Below the pieces are notes generated by a model, which did no database searches, was not told the origin of the DNA, and saw only the letters and a program-made list of their open reading frames with translations. A stretch of DNA of 64,000 bases from Flectobacillus roseus (lineage in GTDB: Bacteria; Bacteroidota; Bacteroidia; Cytophagales; Spirosomataceae): NCBI RefSeq assembly GCF_030056665.1, contig NZ_JASHIG010000037.1; one strand, given 5' to 3'. Each line of letters starts with the position of its first letter. Position 1 is the first letter of the stretch. This document shows, piece by piece, positions 1 through 9,319 of this stretch. The translations under genes and the position numbers were made by a program.

Positions 1-124
1 TTCCAGAACCACTTTCACCCACGATCGCCAGAATTTCTGCGGGTGCTACTTCAAGCGAAATATTGTTTACGACTACTCGTTCATCATATACTTTTGTCAA
101 ATTAGTAATTTTCAAAATACCCAT
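1..124 (-). CDS. ABC transporter ATP-binding protein, N-terminal part (cut by window edge)
   Basis: Only the first 41 residues lie in the window. They run from an ATG start through the usual first strands (VYDERVVVNNISLEV) to a Walker A loop read as GESGSG, where the window ends. This is the standard opening of an ABC ATPase; the GESGSG form is common in MacB/LolD-like and oligopeptide importer ATPases, but the fragment is too short to assign a substrate. It starts 20 bp after the stop of the upstream permease, on the same strand, so it is probably the third gene of the exporter operon. Confidence 0.8.
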   Translation of the reverse strand, partial: MGILKITNLTKVYDERVVVNNISLEVAPAEILAIVGESGSG

Positions 125-144
125 GCCTTTGTAGAGGGAAACTC

Positions 145-1851
145 TTACGAATGTCGAATTCTTTCCCAAGAAATAAATTTATACTGTTGAAATAAAATGA
201 TAGCTATTATAGAAAAGGCTGTAGCAATCACTAAAGTTCCCACTAAGGTCTTAGCAATGTAATAATGTATCAGCCCAATCATTGGCATAACAAAAATAAG
301 ATTAAAAAACCTTAACCAATTGTTCCCTTTAGCATTTGAGTTGGAGGCTTCTACCGAAAATGGTAGTCTGAAACTTTCTTTAAAAACACTAATGGCGATA
401 TAAAGTAATGTGACTGAGATATTGAGATACACATCCTTTAAACAAGCGATACCTTCCTTTAATAACATGATCGTAGTAATCAAAATATAAAGCGGCACAA
501 TAAAACGAATAATAACTGAGCGATAAGCCCCAACGAGTAATTCCCCTGGATTTTCTATTGGCATAATTTGATAAATCCAAGAAGCTTTCCAGTTGTCCGA
601 CAAAAAGATTTGCTGCACAATCATACTAAGCGTAAATGTGGTGTAATAAAGAATCATTAATCGGTTTACATCTACTGTCAAAGTATCATTGTAATAACGA
701 ATGGTAAAAAGAATCAACAAGCCCAATGAAGGATAAGCTCTTAGCTTGAACCTTCTATCTCGCGTAACAATCGTCCAGACAAGCTCAAAAGCGGATTTTT
801 CGAGAATAGAGTGTTTGAACAATTTGTGAATCTTATTGAAGAAATCTCTAATCAGGAACCTAGCTGAAGACTTGCGGGTATCTACAGAAGCATAATATTG
901 GATCGAAGTGAGCCTATTCGCAAAAAATGGCGCCAAGTATTTGTTAATCAGCACCATTGCGATGATGGGAAACAGTATTCCCAGAAAAATAAAATTCAAG
1001 TGATGCCAATCTTTCACGTGATAAACATAGCTATCCAAGATATGGGCATACCAAGCAGGAGGTGCAAAATAGTGCCAAAACTTTACGCTAGAAGGCTGAA
1101 AAATATCTTCTACTGAAATTTTAGATTGTCCAGAAATAAACTGATAACCTATTGATAAACTGAGCGTAAAGAAAATCTGTACATAAATGATAATATCTTT
1201 AAACCGTTCAGGATTAACTAGTTTTGATAGAAAAATATAAAGTCCACTGGAAATAAAGACGGAAATCAAACATAAAAAACTCACGCTAATCAAAAAGAAC
1301 ACTCCTACCATTAATCCCATTTTTAGGGCAAGAACAACTGCTAGCCCAATAGCATTTGCAAACGTTAGGAGACCCAGAAAAATCAGTAAATGTAGTAATC
1401 GAGAAATCCAGATTGTTTTGGGGTCTACTGGTCGTGAGAGTAAAGTTGTATTGTCTTGATTATCAAAAAGTACCTCTGCAAAGTCGGCAAGCATATTGAA
1501 GCATATCATGAACATCATATAAGTAAAACACATCAACAGCATATTAAATACCGTCTGTTTTACGGAGAATATCACGATAGCATACAGGAAACTAAAAACG
1601 GCTTGTATAATAGAAGTTTTCAGAAACGTGCGATGATTGGACTCCTCTTCTATTTCTGACTCGAAAGGAGATGTTTCGTCCTCTTCCGATTTTGGCGCTG
1701 CTTGTGAAGCTTTAGGGTTTTTGATCCAAAAGCCTCTAGTTTCAATTAATAGTTTTACCTCGAGGATAGCACGAAGTGAGGTGTAGTCGACACCGATATT
1801 TATAAAAAACCAACGAAATTTATCTAAAAAATATAATATAAATTTAACCAT
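145..1851 (-). CDS. ABC transporter membrane permease (ABC-2-like exporter)
   Basis: A 568-residue polytopic membrane protein with about a dozen hydrophobic segments from residue 80 to the end. The N-terminal 80 residues are cytoplasmic and carry an acidic stretch. No enzymatic motif is seen. It sits 83 bp downstream of a complete ABC ATPase and 20 bp upstream of a second ATPase, all on the minus strand, so it is most simply the transmembrane subunit of an ABC exporter moving an unknown compound across the inner membrane. The family call rests on topology and neighbourhood rather than on a signature motif. The pairing with the upstream ATPase, whose signature motif is of the BcrA/EcsA type, suggests a lipid, peptide or antibiotic exporter, but this is inference. 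Confidence 0.7.
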   Translation of the reverse strand: MVKFILYFLDKFRWFFINIGVDYTSLRAILEVKLLIETRGFWIKNPKASQAAPKSEEDETSPFESEIEEESNHRTFLKTSIIQAVFSFLYAIVIFSVKQTVFNMLLMCFTYMMFMICFNMLADFAEVLFDNQDNTTLLSRPVDPKTIWISRLLHLLIFLGLLTFANAIGLAVVLALKMGLMVGVFFLISVSFLCLISVFISSGLYIFLSKLVNPERFKDIIIYVQIFFTLSLSIGYQFISGQSKISVEDIFQPSSVKFWHYFAPPAWYAHILDSYVYHVKDWHHLNFIFLGILFPIIAMVLINKYLAPFFANRLTSIQYYASVDTRKSSARFLIRDFFNKIHKLFKHSILEKSAFELVWTIVTRDRRFKLRAYPSLGLLILFTIRYYNDTLTVDVNRLMILYYTTFTLSMIVQQIFLSDNWKASWIYQIMPIENPGELLVGAYRSVIIRFIVPLYILITTIMLLKEGIACLKDVYLNISVTLLYIAISVFKESFRLPFSVEASNSNAKGNNWLRFFNLIFVMPMIGLIHYYIAKTLVGTLVIATAFSIIAIILFQQYKFISWERIRHS

Positions 1852-1934
1852 AGTCCAGTTTGTGTAAAAGAAGGATTGCAGAACATCCTGAGTAATTTCG
1901 ATGTGTTAGCAAATATAGGAAGCGACCCAATCAT

Positions 1935-2723
1935 TTACTTTATATCATCCAACACCGAAACAAACAACTCTGCATTGTCTTTAATATGTGAAGTGTTTCC
2001 TGTTAAGTTACTAAAAATCGATTCTAAAGAGCCAGTTGCATTTTGTTGCAATTCCTCAAATGTACCATCAGCGATGATTTCTCCTTGATTGATGACAATG
2101 ATTCTGTCCGAAATTTTTTCCACTACATCCATTAAATGTGATGAATAAAAGATCGTCTTTCCTTGAAGTTTTAATTTACCTAAAATCTCTTTGACTAGCA
2201 AAACTGCGTTAGGGTCTAATCCAGACAAAGGTTCATCCAAAATAATCAAGTCAGGGTTATGCATCATGCCTGCGATCAATTGGATTTTTTGTTTTGAGCC
2301 TTTCGAAAATACACTCATACGTCGATCAGCCATATTTCCTAACTCAAATACTTCAAGCATTTTAGGTGAAATATTTGCAATTTTATGATCTGGCATTTTG
2401 TGGAGGCGACCCACAAATCTCAAATATTCAAGCGGGGTGAGTTGCTCGTATAGTTGGGCATTTTCGGGAACATAACCAACTTTCTGTTTCACTTCCAATG
2501 AGTGCGTTCGGATATCATATCCAAGCACTCGCACCATGCCCGAAAATCCAGTTATCATCCCAATCAATGTCTTTAGCGTAGTACTTTTCCCTGCTCCGTT
2601 TGGTCCGATATATCCAACAATTTGACCATGATTTACTGTTAAGTTAAGTCCTTTTAGAACTTGCTTTTCACCGTAATTCATACTCAAATTTTCAATCTCT
2701 ATCACAGGGCAATCAATATTCAT
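1935..2723 (-). CDS. ABC transporter ATP-binding protein
   Basis: A complete 262-residue ABC ATPase. Walker A is GPNGAGKST at about residues 39-47, the Q-loop region reads VGYVPENAQLYEQLTP, Walker B is LIILDEP followed by the D-loop LSGLDP, and a switch histidine sits in YSSHLMDVV. The signature motif is FSKGSKQK instead of LSGGQ, the divergent form found in BcrA/EcsA/NatA-type exporter ATPases. It would hydrolyse ATP to power the permease encoded next in the same direction. The start MNIDCPVIEIENL is the only sensible one: the first strand begins directly after it. The C-terminal 50 residues after the switch region are short and probably contact the permease. Confidence 0.92.
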   Translation of the reverse strand: MNIDCPVIEIENLSMNYGEKQVLKGLNLTVNHGQIVGYIGPNGAGKSTTLKTLIGMITGFSGMVRVLGYDIRTHSLEVKQKVGYVPENAQLYEQLTPLEYLRFVGRLHKMPDHKIANISPKMLEVFELGNMADRRMSVFSKGSKQKIQLIAGMMHNPDLIILDEPLSGLDPNAVLLVKEILGKLKLQGKTIFYSSHLMDVVEKISDRIIVINQGEIIADGTFEELQQNATGSLESIFSNLTGNTSHIKDNAELFVSVLDDIK

Positions 2724-2873
2724 TATTATCAGGGGTTAGAAATTCTTTAGTCAATTAAAATTGTGGTTCGTGAAAATTTCATTAAAGTTAAGCTACTTTT
2801 TTGTAAAGTATATTTTTTCATGAAAAAATACCGCAAAACATAGAACAGATTAGAACAGTAATAAAAAAATTTC

Positions 2874-2881
2874 TATCTTTG
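2874..2881 (+). promoter_or_regulatory. -7 promoter box TATCTTTG for the sugar kinase gene
   Basis: TATCTTTG fits the Bacteroidota -7 consensus TAnnTTTG exactly and lies about 70 bp before the start codon of the sugar kinase. No convincing -33 TTTG is seen. The 226-bp divergent region otherwise holds only AT-rich sequence. Confidence 0.55.
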
Positions 2882-2949
2882 TTCAGAAGGATGATTTATA
2901 TCAATTATCCTGTTTTTTATAAAAAAAGCAATCTTTAATATATTCCTCT

Positions 2950-4437
2950 ATGCTTTTACTAGGAATCGACATCGGTACTTCTTCCATTAAAGCTTCGGTT
3001 GTGGATGGCGCAACAGGTCAATTAGTAGCGTCTGCTCAATACCCTGATACCGAAAACACTATCTCCTCACCCTACCCAGATTGGGCAGAGCAAGATCCTG
3101 AAATGTGGTGGGATTGCGCGGTAAATGCCATTAAGCGCTGTAACAATTCGGGCAAATACAACCCTAAAGATATTCAAGCCATCGGTATTGCCTACCAAAT
3201 GCATGGATTGGTCATGGTAGATAGAGACCATCGTGTCCTTCGCCCATCTATTATTTGGTGTGACAGTCGTGCTGTGGAAATTGGGAATAAGGCATTTCAA
3301 GAAATTGGTGAGGAAAAATGTTTGTCACATTTACTCAATTCTCCTGGGAATTTTACGGCATCAAAACTAGCTTGGGTAAAAGCCAATGAGCCACGCGTGT
3401 ATGGTTCTGTGTATAAGATTATGCTTCCGGGTGATTTTATTGCGATGAAACTCACCAATTCAATTACTACCTCCAATTCAGCGCTTTCTGAGGGCATTTT
3501 CTGGGATTTTAAAGAAAATACTGTTTCTGAGGATATTCTAAAATATTATGGTTTCCCTAAAACAGTTTTGCCTGAATTAAAGCCTGTATTTTCGAATCAT
3601 GGGGAGGTGAGTAGTTCTATGGCAGACCTGACAGGACTACAAGCTGGAACTCCTGTTTGTTACAAAGCAGGTGATCAACCCAACAATGCTTTATCCTTAA
3701 ATGTTTTGGAACCTGGTGAAGTTGCTGCCACTGCTGGCACTTCAGGGGTGGTATATTCTGTTTCTGACCAAATTAGTTATGACCCACTGTCCCGTGTCAA
3801 CACGTTTGCACACGTCAATCACCAATTAGATGGTCTCAATCGCTTGGGAACTTTGTTATGTGTAAATGGTACAGGAATCCTGAATCGTTGGATGCGTGAT
3901 CAAGTGGCTTCACAATGGTCCTATAGCCAAATGAATGATGCTGCATCTGCCATCAAGGCTGGGGCTAATGGTTTGTATATTTTACCTTTTGGCAATGGTG
4001 CCGAACGAGTATTATCAAACAAAACAATTCATTCGACCATAACTGGGCTAAACTTTAATGTGCATACCACTGCCCATATGATTCGTGCGGCGCAAGAGGG
4101 TATTGCATTCTCTTTGAAATATGGGGTTGATATTATGGCAGAAACAGGTACAGCTCCTACTGTTATTCGTGCAGGAAAGGCCAATATGTTCTTAAGTGAC
4201 GTATTTACAAAAGCGTTAGTCAATACCATTGGCGTGGCAGTTGAGTTGTATGATACAGACGGTGCAAAAGGTGCAGCTTTGGGCGCTGGTATTGGAAAAG
4301 GATTCTTTGCTCAGCCAAAAGAAGCCTTCGAAAATATGAAATCAATAGGAACTGTAGAGCCTGAAAAAGAATTACAAGAACAATATCAATCTGTATATTC
4401 AAACTGGAAAAGTATTTTGGACAAACAGCTTAAGTAA
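2950..4437 (+). CDS. xylB: Xylulokinase (FGGY-family sugar kinase)
   Basis: A 495-residue FGGY carbohydrate kinase. The N-terminal phosphate-binding loop is GIDIGTSSIKASV (residues 5-17), followed by the substrate motif MHGLV and IIWCDSRA, the catalytic Asp region KAGDQPNNAL, and a C-terminal nucleotide-binding segment with GGATG-like DGAKGAALGAGIG. MHG plus WCDSR and the overall length match xylulokinases, which phosphorylate D-xylulose to feed the pentose phosphate pathway. No xylose isomerase or xylose transporter lies next to it, so other ketoses cannot be excluded. It stands alone, transcribed away from the ABC exporter operon, with its own -7 box. In context it would use pentoses released by the hydrolases further along. 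Confidence 0.85.
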   Translation: MLLLGIDIGTSSIKASVVDGATGQLVASAQYPDTENTISSPYPDWAEQDPEMWWDCAVNAIKRCNNSGKYNPKDIQAIGIAYQMHGLVMVDRDHRVLRPSIIWCDSRAVEIGNKAFQEIGEEKCLSHLLNSPGNFTASKLAWVKANEPRVYGSVYKIMLPGDFIAMKLTNSITTSNSALSEGIFWDFKENTVSEDILKYYGFPKTVLPELKPVFSNHGEVSSSMADLTGLQAGTPVCYKAGDQPNNALSLNVLEPGEVAATAGTSGVVYSVSDQISYDPLSRVNTFAHVNHQLDGLNRLGTLLCVNGTGILNRWMRDQVASQWSYSQMNDAASAIKAGANGLYILPFGNGAERVLSNKTIHSTITGLNFNVHTTAHMIRAAQEGIAFSLKYGVDIMAETGTAPTVIRAGKANMFLSDVFTKALVNTIGVAVELYDTDGAKGAALGAGIGKGFFAQPKEAFENMKSIGTVEPEKELQEQYQSVYSNWKSILDKQLK

Positions 4438-4761
4438 GTTAGTACTCAAAATAAAGTGTAAGATTGTGCTTTGAGCTTTCAGATATCGGCATTCGGCGAT
4501 GGGCTATGGGAAAAATGCATGTCCGTGGTCGTTAAAAAAATTTTAACACTCTTTGCCTTGTGACTGTTGCCTTGTCACTAAAAGACTAAATCTTATTCTG
4601 CACGATTTCTTAATAATACTGAAGTTTGAATGTAAATTTTTAATGATCAGAACTTTGCATTCACAAATACTTTAGCAGAGAAATAAGCTACTTGGTTTTA
4701 AGCTTTTCTTCATTTCACAGGCGTGCGAGGCAACTCACACGCCTATGGAAAATGAAGAAAA
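4438..4761. other. Convergent intergenic region with a 7-bp hairpin
   Basis: No coding region is seen. A short inverted repeat AGGCGTG/CACGCCT (4719-4725 and 4738-4744, 12-nt loop) lies just after the stop of the oxidoreductase gene and may end both converging transcripts, although neither side has a clear T-run. The stretch around 4480-4505 (GATATCGGCATTCGGCGATGGG) resembles a degenerate copy of an intergenic repeat also present near 27770. Confidence 0.4.
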
Positions 4762-6057
4762 TTATACCGAAGGATATTCCCAAGGTTTGCGATATTCTCT
4801 ACTCAATAATTTATTGGCCTCGGGGTCATTGAGAATAATTTCTTTCTCACCATCCCAAATAATACTACGTCCTACTTTAGCAGAAAGCATACCCAACAAA
4901 CTCATATTGGTTGAACGGTGTCCTACTTCAATATCACAAAGAGGTGGTTTATGGGTTTTGATAGACACCAAGAAATTTTGCCATAATTCACGGATATTCT
5001 GGTCATCGGGTTTGTTAAGGACTGGATCCTCATGCAAAATTGGTTTGTTTTTATTGGCAGGATAAAAAGTCCAGCCATCTTGCCATCCCATGTGAAAAGT
5101 ACCTTCTGTGCCGTAAAAATAACAACCGACGTTGGTGCGCTCGGCTTCGTTAGCTGCAAATAACCTATGCTCCCATGAAACATGAAAGTTTTCAAACTCA
5201 TAATTTACTAATTGCATATCTGGCGCATCCGTATTGTCTTTGCGAATATGTCGTGCCATAGTTGAGTAAATTTTTCGAGGATATTTTTCTTCCATACACC
5301 AAAGAATCTGATCCATCCAATGTATTCCCCAATCGCCAAGTTGTCCATTTGAAAAGTTGAGAAATTGTCTAAATCCTTTCGGATGAATAACCTTGTTGTA
5401 GGGAATCAACGGCGCTGGACCGCAATACATATCCCAGTCTAATCCTTGAGGGACTTCCGAATTAGGAACTACCGTACCCGCGCCTCCGCCGTAGTGCACA
5501 AATGCCCGAATCATACCAATCTGTCCTACTTTTCCTGAACGAATAAAATTCATGCCTGAAATATTATGCGGAGAAACTCGCCTGTGTGTTCCCACTTGCA
5601 CAATTCGGTCGTATTTACGAGCAGCATTTACCATAGCTCGACCTTCCATAATGGTATGCCCAATAGGCTTTTCGACATATACATTTGCCCCAATCTCCAT
5701 CGCAGCAATCGCAATCAGAGGATGCCAATGGTCGGGCGTTGCCACAATCACTATTTCGGGTTTTTCTCGATGAAGCAATTCTCTAAAATCACGATAACGC
5801 TTCGGACTGTCGCTACACAAGGAAGAAACCTCTTTTAGGGCGTTGTTTAATTGATTTTCATCGACATCACACAAGGCTACCACCTGTGACTCACCTGCTC
5901 TGATGGCCTCTCGAAGAATATTCATTCCCCACCAACCTGTACCAATAAGAGCCGTTTTGTATTTGTTAACCTTGGAAGATAATGCAGGCAATAATGGCAA
6001 ACTCGAGTAGTATAGACTAGCCGAGGAAGAATATTTGATAAAATCTCGTCTTTTCAT
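4762..6057 (-). CDS. Gfo/Idh/MocA-family NAD(P)-dependent oxidoreductase with Tat-like signal
   Basis: A 431-residue protein starting with KRRDFIK and a short hydrophobic stretch, the twin-arginine pattern seen on many Bacteroidota oxidoreductases of this family, implying export in folded form with its cofactor. The Rossmann fold follows at about residue 34 with ALIGTGWWGMN, and the family motif EKPIGHT at about residue 130 contains the conserved Lys. The second half is the alpha/beta domain that binds the sugar-like substrate, with GDWGIHWMDQILW. Members oxidise or reduce sugars, inositols or glycosides; the substrate here is unknown. It faces the xylulokinase gene convergently and has no obvious operon partner. 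Confidence 0.88.
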   Translation of the reverse strand: MKRRDFIKYSSSASLYYSSLPLLPALSSKVNKYKTALIGTGWWGMNILREAIRAGESQVVALCDVDENQLNNALKEVSSLCSDSPKRYRDFRELLHREKPEIVIVATPDHWHPLIAIAAMEIGANVYVEKPIGHTIMEGRAMVNAARKYDRIVQVGTHRRVSPHNISGMNFIRSGKVGQIGMIRAFVHYGGGAGTVVPNSEVPQGLDWDMYCGPAPLIPYNKVIHPKGFRQFLNFSNGQLGDWGIHWMDQILWCMEEKYPRKIYSTMARHIRKDNTDAPDMQLVNYEFENFHVSWEHRLFAANEAERTNVGCYFYGTEGTFHMGWQDGWTFYPANKNKPILHEDPVLNKPDDQNIRELWQNFLVSIKTHKPPLCDIEVGHRSTNMSLLGMLSAKVGRSIIWDGEKEIILNDPEANKLLSREYRKPWEYPSV

Positions 6058-6235
6058 AGTTTTTGAAGGGTTAAAAACTCAATATACTGATTATCAAGGA
6101 ATCTATTATGAGTTTTTACAGGTGAATAAAAAGTCATCAGAGATAGTAACATAATTTTTTGACACTCACACGGAAAAATCTTCACTAATTGAAAGTAATT
6201 TTACCCAAAACGACGCTTTCTTCCTTAAATTGATG

Positions 6236-6243
6236 TATATTTG
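6236..6243 (+). promoter_or_regulatory. -7 promoter box TATATTTG for the multi-PAS gene
   Basis: TATATTTG fits TAnnTTTG and ends 32 bp before the ATG of the PAS protein, giving a short leader. A -33 element is not clear. Confidence 0.5.
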
Positions 6244-6275
6244 ACGTATAGGCTTACTACTTAATCACCGCCAAT

Positions 6276-9203
6276 ATGATATTACGAAAAGCCCTTACTT
6301 TTAGTGATAATCAAGAAAATATCCTCCAAATAGAGCAAAAACTGAGAAGTATGGAAATAAGTACTTCGGGAACTTTTGCTTTAGCTGATGATATGTTCTC
6401 TAAAACACTCATTAAATCCAAGCCTGATTTTATCTTCATAGATGCTTCTTATTTTGAAACATCAGAATTTAATATTTTCTCACAAACAGATCATTTAAGC
6501 CATACATTTGGAAACTCTTCTATCATAATTTTGTGTAGAATTATCGATCCTACAATTCAACGAAATTTTCTACAGGCAGGAGCTCAAGACTGCATATTAT
6601 GGAATGACTTTTTACAAAACGATATAGAGAAAAACTTATTTTTTGCCAAAGAAAGACAGGTTTTGAGAAGTCGCTTCAAGAAAATTGCTAACGATTATAA
6701 GCAACTTTTTGATGCTAATCCACTCCCTATGTGGGTATACAATGTGGAAAATGGACAATTTATCAAAGTAAATCAAGCAGCCTGTCAAAAGTATGGATAT
6801 ACGCTAAAGGAGTTTTACCAACTTTCAATTCAAGATTTGGTTGGCAATTCCCCAACAGACAGTCCTCTCATTTCTAATCAGTTTGTTACACATCATACCA
6901 AATCTGGACAGCTTATATATGTAGAGCTTACCTCACATCCAACCATATACAAAGGAACTGATGCGGTATTAGTATTAGCTCATGATGTGACTGCAAGGGT
7001 AAAGGCGGAACAAGAAAAAAACGTTGCGTCAAAACAACTTTTCTTAATTTTTGAGAACTCCTCTGATGCAATTCTGCTAACCGATAGCGAGGGTAAAATT
7101 CTAGAGGTCAATCGCGCTTCCGAGGAGCTTTTTAATGCATCAAAGACATTTCTCCAAAACAAGTCGCTCGTAGAAATTGTAAAACCTGAATTCAACACGC
7201 CTTTTGACAGTTTGTGGGAAAAATTTCATGCGATCGGCAAACATGAGGGTAAAATTTCACTAAAATCAACCCATAACGATACCAAAATTGCCTCTTGGCG
7301 TGCCTTAGCCAATATTAGGGAAGGCATCCATTTACATATTTTTAATGACGTCACGGAATCTGAACTCAAGGTTAGAGAAAATGAGTTAAACAGTAGAATT
7401 CTCTCTTCTATCAAAGATTCCTTTACGCTCAAAGCTACCTTAAACGCTATCAGTAACAATATTAGATTATTTACAGGTTGGGAAAACGTAGAATTTTGGC
7501 TACCCGATTCTCAAAATCAATTATTGTTTCTTGCCAGCTCGTCGGCAAACCCTAATAATGCGCAGTTTGTCAATTTTGCTGAAGCTTCTCGTCATAGGAC
7601 AAGAGGTTTCACTGAGAAAAGTATTTCTAATAATTCATGGATTAGCAAATCGGCCTATTGGTTCAACGACCTGTATCATCATGAAAGTTTTAGTCGCCAA
7701 GAGCTTTTAGACCCCAATCTTCATTATACCGCCGTTTCGATTCCTATCTTCGAAGCTCCCAATAGTGATCAGATTGTAGGAATCATTATATTGATTACCG
7801 ACCAAGAAGTTTCTTATGATTCTTACCTGACAGGTATTTTATCCAAGGTTGCAGGCGGCTTAGGGAATCTCATTGAGAAGGTGAAAGCGAGAGAAGAACT
7901 TTCAAATTTATTCGATTACTCGGCAGATTTAATTTGTATAGCAGATAAAAATGGTTTTTTAGTAAAAACCAATCCTGCCTTTTCGAATGTACTCGGATTT
8001 TCGGTAGAAGAATTGAAGTCGAAAAGATTCACAGATTTAATTCATCCTGATGATTTAGAAACTTCGGCTCAGCAAATTGCCAAACTCTACCAAGGTGAAA
8101 TCATTCGAGCACACGCCAATCGATATCAGACCAAAGCTGGCACTTATCGTCATTTTGCTTGGGTGGCCGTTCCAGACCCGAATGGTAAACAAGTATTTGT
8201 AATTGGACGAGATGTAACAGAGTTGAAGGCTCAAACAGATTTGATTTTGAAAAATGCGGAGCAAACCCGCAATATGCTCGAAAGTATCACTGACGGGTTT
8301 ATTTCGGTAGATAAATCATGGAATGTAAACTATTGGAATGCTTCTGCTGAGCGAATTCTAGGCATTGAGAAAGAGGCTGTTTTGAATCAAAATTGCCTAA
8401 GCCTTCTTCAAGAATTATCTCCAGAATTAGCGACAATGTTTGAAGAGGCTAGCAAAAAACATACCTCCTTATTTCTAGAAACATACCTTTCCCAACAAAA
8501 TATTTGGATAGAATCTACAGCCTATCCTTCAAATGAAGGATTATCCGTGTATATTCGTGACATAACTCTTGCAAAAGAACACAGTCTCGCAATTGCCACT
8601 ATGCAAAAGAATTTAGAAGCCATTATAAACGCCACCAACGAATTAATTTGGTCGGTTGATAAAGAGTACAATTTGACTATTGCTAATAAAGCTTATTTTG
8701 ATATGTTATCAGATCTGATAGGTAATCCCGTAGATTTAGATACTTCTACCGCACGCGAATCACTTAGTGAAGCCGTCAAAGCAAAATGGCGTGCATACTA
8801 TCAGCGTTGTATGCAAGGAGAACCTCACTCAGTGATTGAGGACTTAGCCACTTACCACCCTGCTGGTAAGCGCTTAAGAGCCATCGTTAATTTCAATCCA
8901 ATTTATGACCATCAAGGTAATGTTACTGGGGTCGCTTGTTTTGCAAAAGATATTTCTGAATTAACTCAGAAAATGGAAACAATCGTCCAGCAATCTAATC
9001 AGTTGAAGGAGATTGCCTGGTTTCAATCCCATGCTGTAAGACAGCCATTGGCCAAAATACTTGGGATAGTCGACTTTTTGGAAGTAACAGAGGCAGAGTT
9101 AGACCAAGAAACAGCACAACTTCTTACAGATCTAAAAGGTTCGGCTCAGGAGTTAGATGATGTGGTAAAAACTATTGTCAAGAAAGCACAGCGAAATGAT
9201 TAA
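6276..9203 (+). CDS. Multi-PAS/GAF signalling protein ending in a DHp-like helix, no ATPase domain
   Basis: A 975-residue soluble protein. Residues 1-125 look like a receiver-type fold with a possible Asp in PDFIFIDASYF. PAS-like units follow near 140-250 (LFDANPLPMWVYN), 255-365 (IFENSSDAILLTDSEGK), 550-655 (LFDYSADLICIADKNG), 670-770 (MLESITDGFISVDKSW) and 780-905 (IINATNELIWSVDKEY). A GAF-like segment lies at about 375-535. The last 65 residues read QSHAVRQPLAKILG with His919 in the position of a histidine kinase phospho-acceptor, then a second helix and the stop. The ATP-binding domain that normally follows is absent, and a strong hairpin follows the stop, so it is not a visible frameshift. 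Such short proteins recur in Bacteroidota; a role as phospho-relay or dominant partner is inference. Confidence 0.85.
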   Translation: MILRKALTFSDNQENILQIEQKLRSMEISTSGTFALADDMFSKTLIKSKPDFIFIDASYFETSEFNIFSQTDHLSHTFGNSSIIILCRIIDPTIQRNFLQAGAQDCILWNDFLQNDIEKNLFFAKERQVLRSRFKKIANDYKQLFDANPLPMWVYNVENGQFIKVNQAACQKYGYTLKEFYQLSIQDLVGNSPTDSPLISNQFVTHHTKSGQLIYVELTSHPTIYKGTDAVLVLAHDVTARVKAEQEKNVASKQLFLIFENSSDAILLTDSEGKILEVNRASEELFNASKTFLQNKSLVEIVKPEFNTPFDSLWEKFHAIGKHEGKISLKSTHNDTKIASWRALANIREGIHLHIFNDVTESELKVRENELNSRILSSIKDSFTLKATLNAISNNIRLFTGWENVEFWLPDSQNQLLFLASSSANPNNAQFVNFAEASRHRTRGFTEKSISNNSWISKSAYWFNDLYHHESFSRQELLDPNLHYTAVSIPIFEAPNSDQIVGIIILITDQEVSYDSYLTGILSKVAGGLGNLIEKVKAREELSNLFDYSADLICIADKNGFLVKTNPAFSNVLGFSVEELKSKRFTDLIHPDDLETSAQQIAKLYQGEIIRAHANRYQTKAGTYRHFAWVAVPDPNGKQVFVIGRDVTELKAQTDLILKNAEQTRNMLESITDGFISVDKSWNVNYWNASAERILGIEKEAVLNQNCLSLLQELSPELATMFEEASKKHTSLFLETYLSQQNIWIESTAYPSNEGLSVYIRDITLAKEHSLAIATMQKNLEAIINATNELIWSVDKEYNLTIANKAYFDMLSDLIGNPVDLDTSTARESLSEAVKAKWRAYYQRCMQGEPHSVIEDLATYHPAGKRLRAIVNFNPIYDHQGNVTGVACFAKDISELTQKMETIVQQSNQLKEIAWFQSHAVRQPLAKILGIVDFLEVTEAELDQETAQLLTDLKGSAQELDDVVKTIVKKAQRND

Positions 9204-9230
9204 ATAGATAAGTGCTGTTGATAAAATATT

Positions 9231-9287
9231 TCTCCAAAACACGTCATTTCATTTAAACTGCTTAAATAGGATGACGTGTTTTGGAGA
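9231..9287. terminator. Bidirectional terminator hairpin, 17-bp perfect stem
   Basis: A perfect 17-bp inverted repeat (9231-9247 pairs with 9271-9287, core AAAACACGTCAT) with a 23-nt loop lies between the converging PAS and TetR genes. T-rich sequence is modest on both sides (AATATTTTAT on the minus strand), so it serves as an end for both transcripts. Confidence 0.75.
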
Positions 9288-9319
9288 AGAAAATTATAGA
9301 ACGTGCCACATCACCGATA

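Noticed and set aside
1..2723. ABC exporter operon as an unusual system because of the divergent signature motif FSKGSKQK
   Set aside because: This form is common in BcrA/EcsA-type exporter ATPases, so the operon is ordinary.
4719..4744. Strong intrinsic terminator
   Set aside because: The 7-bp stem lacks a T-run on either strand, so it is only noted as a hairpin.
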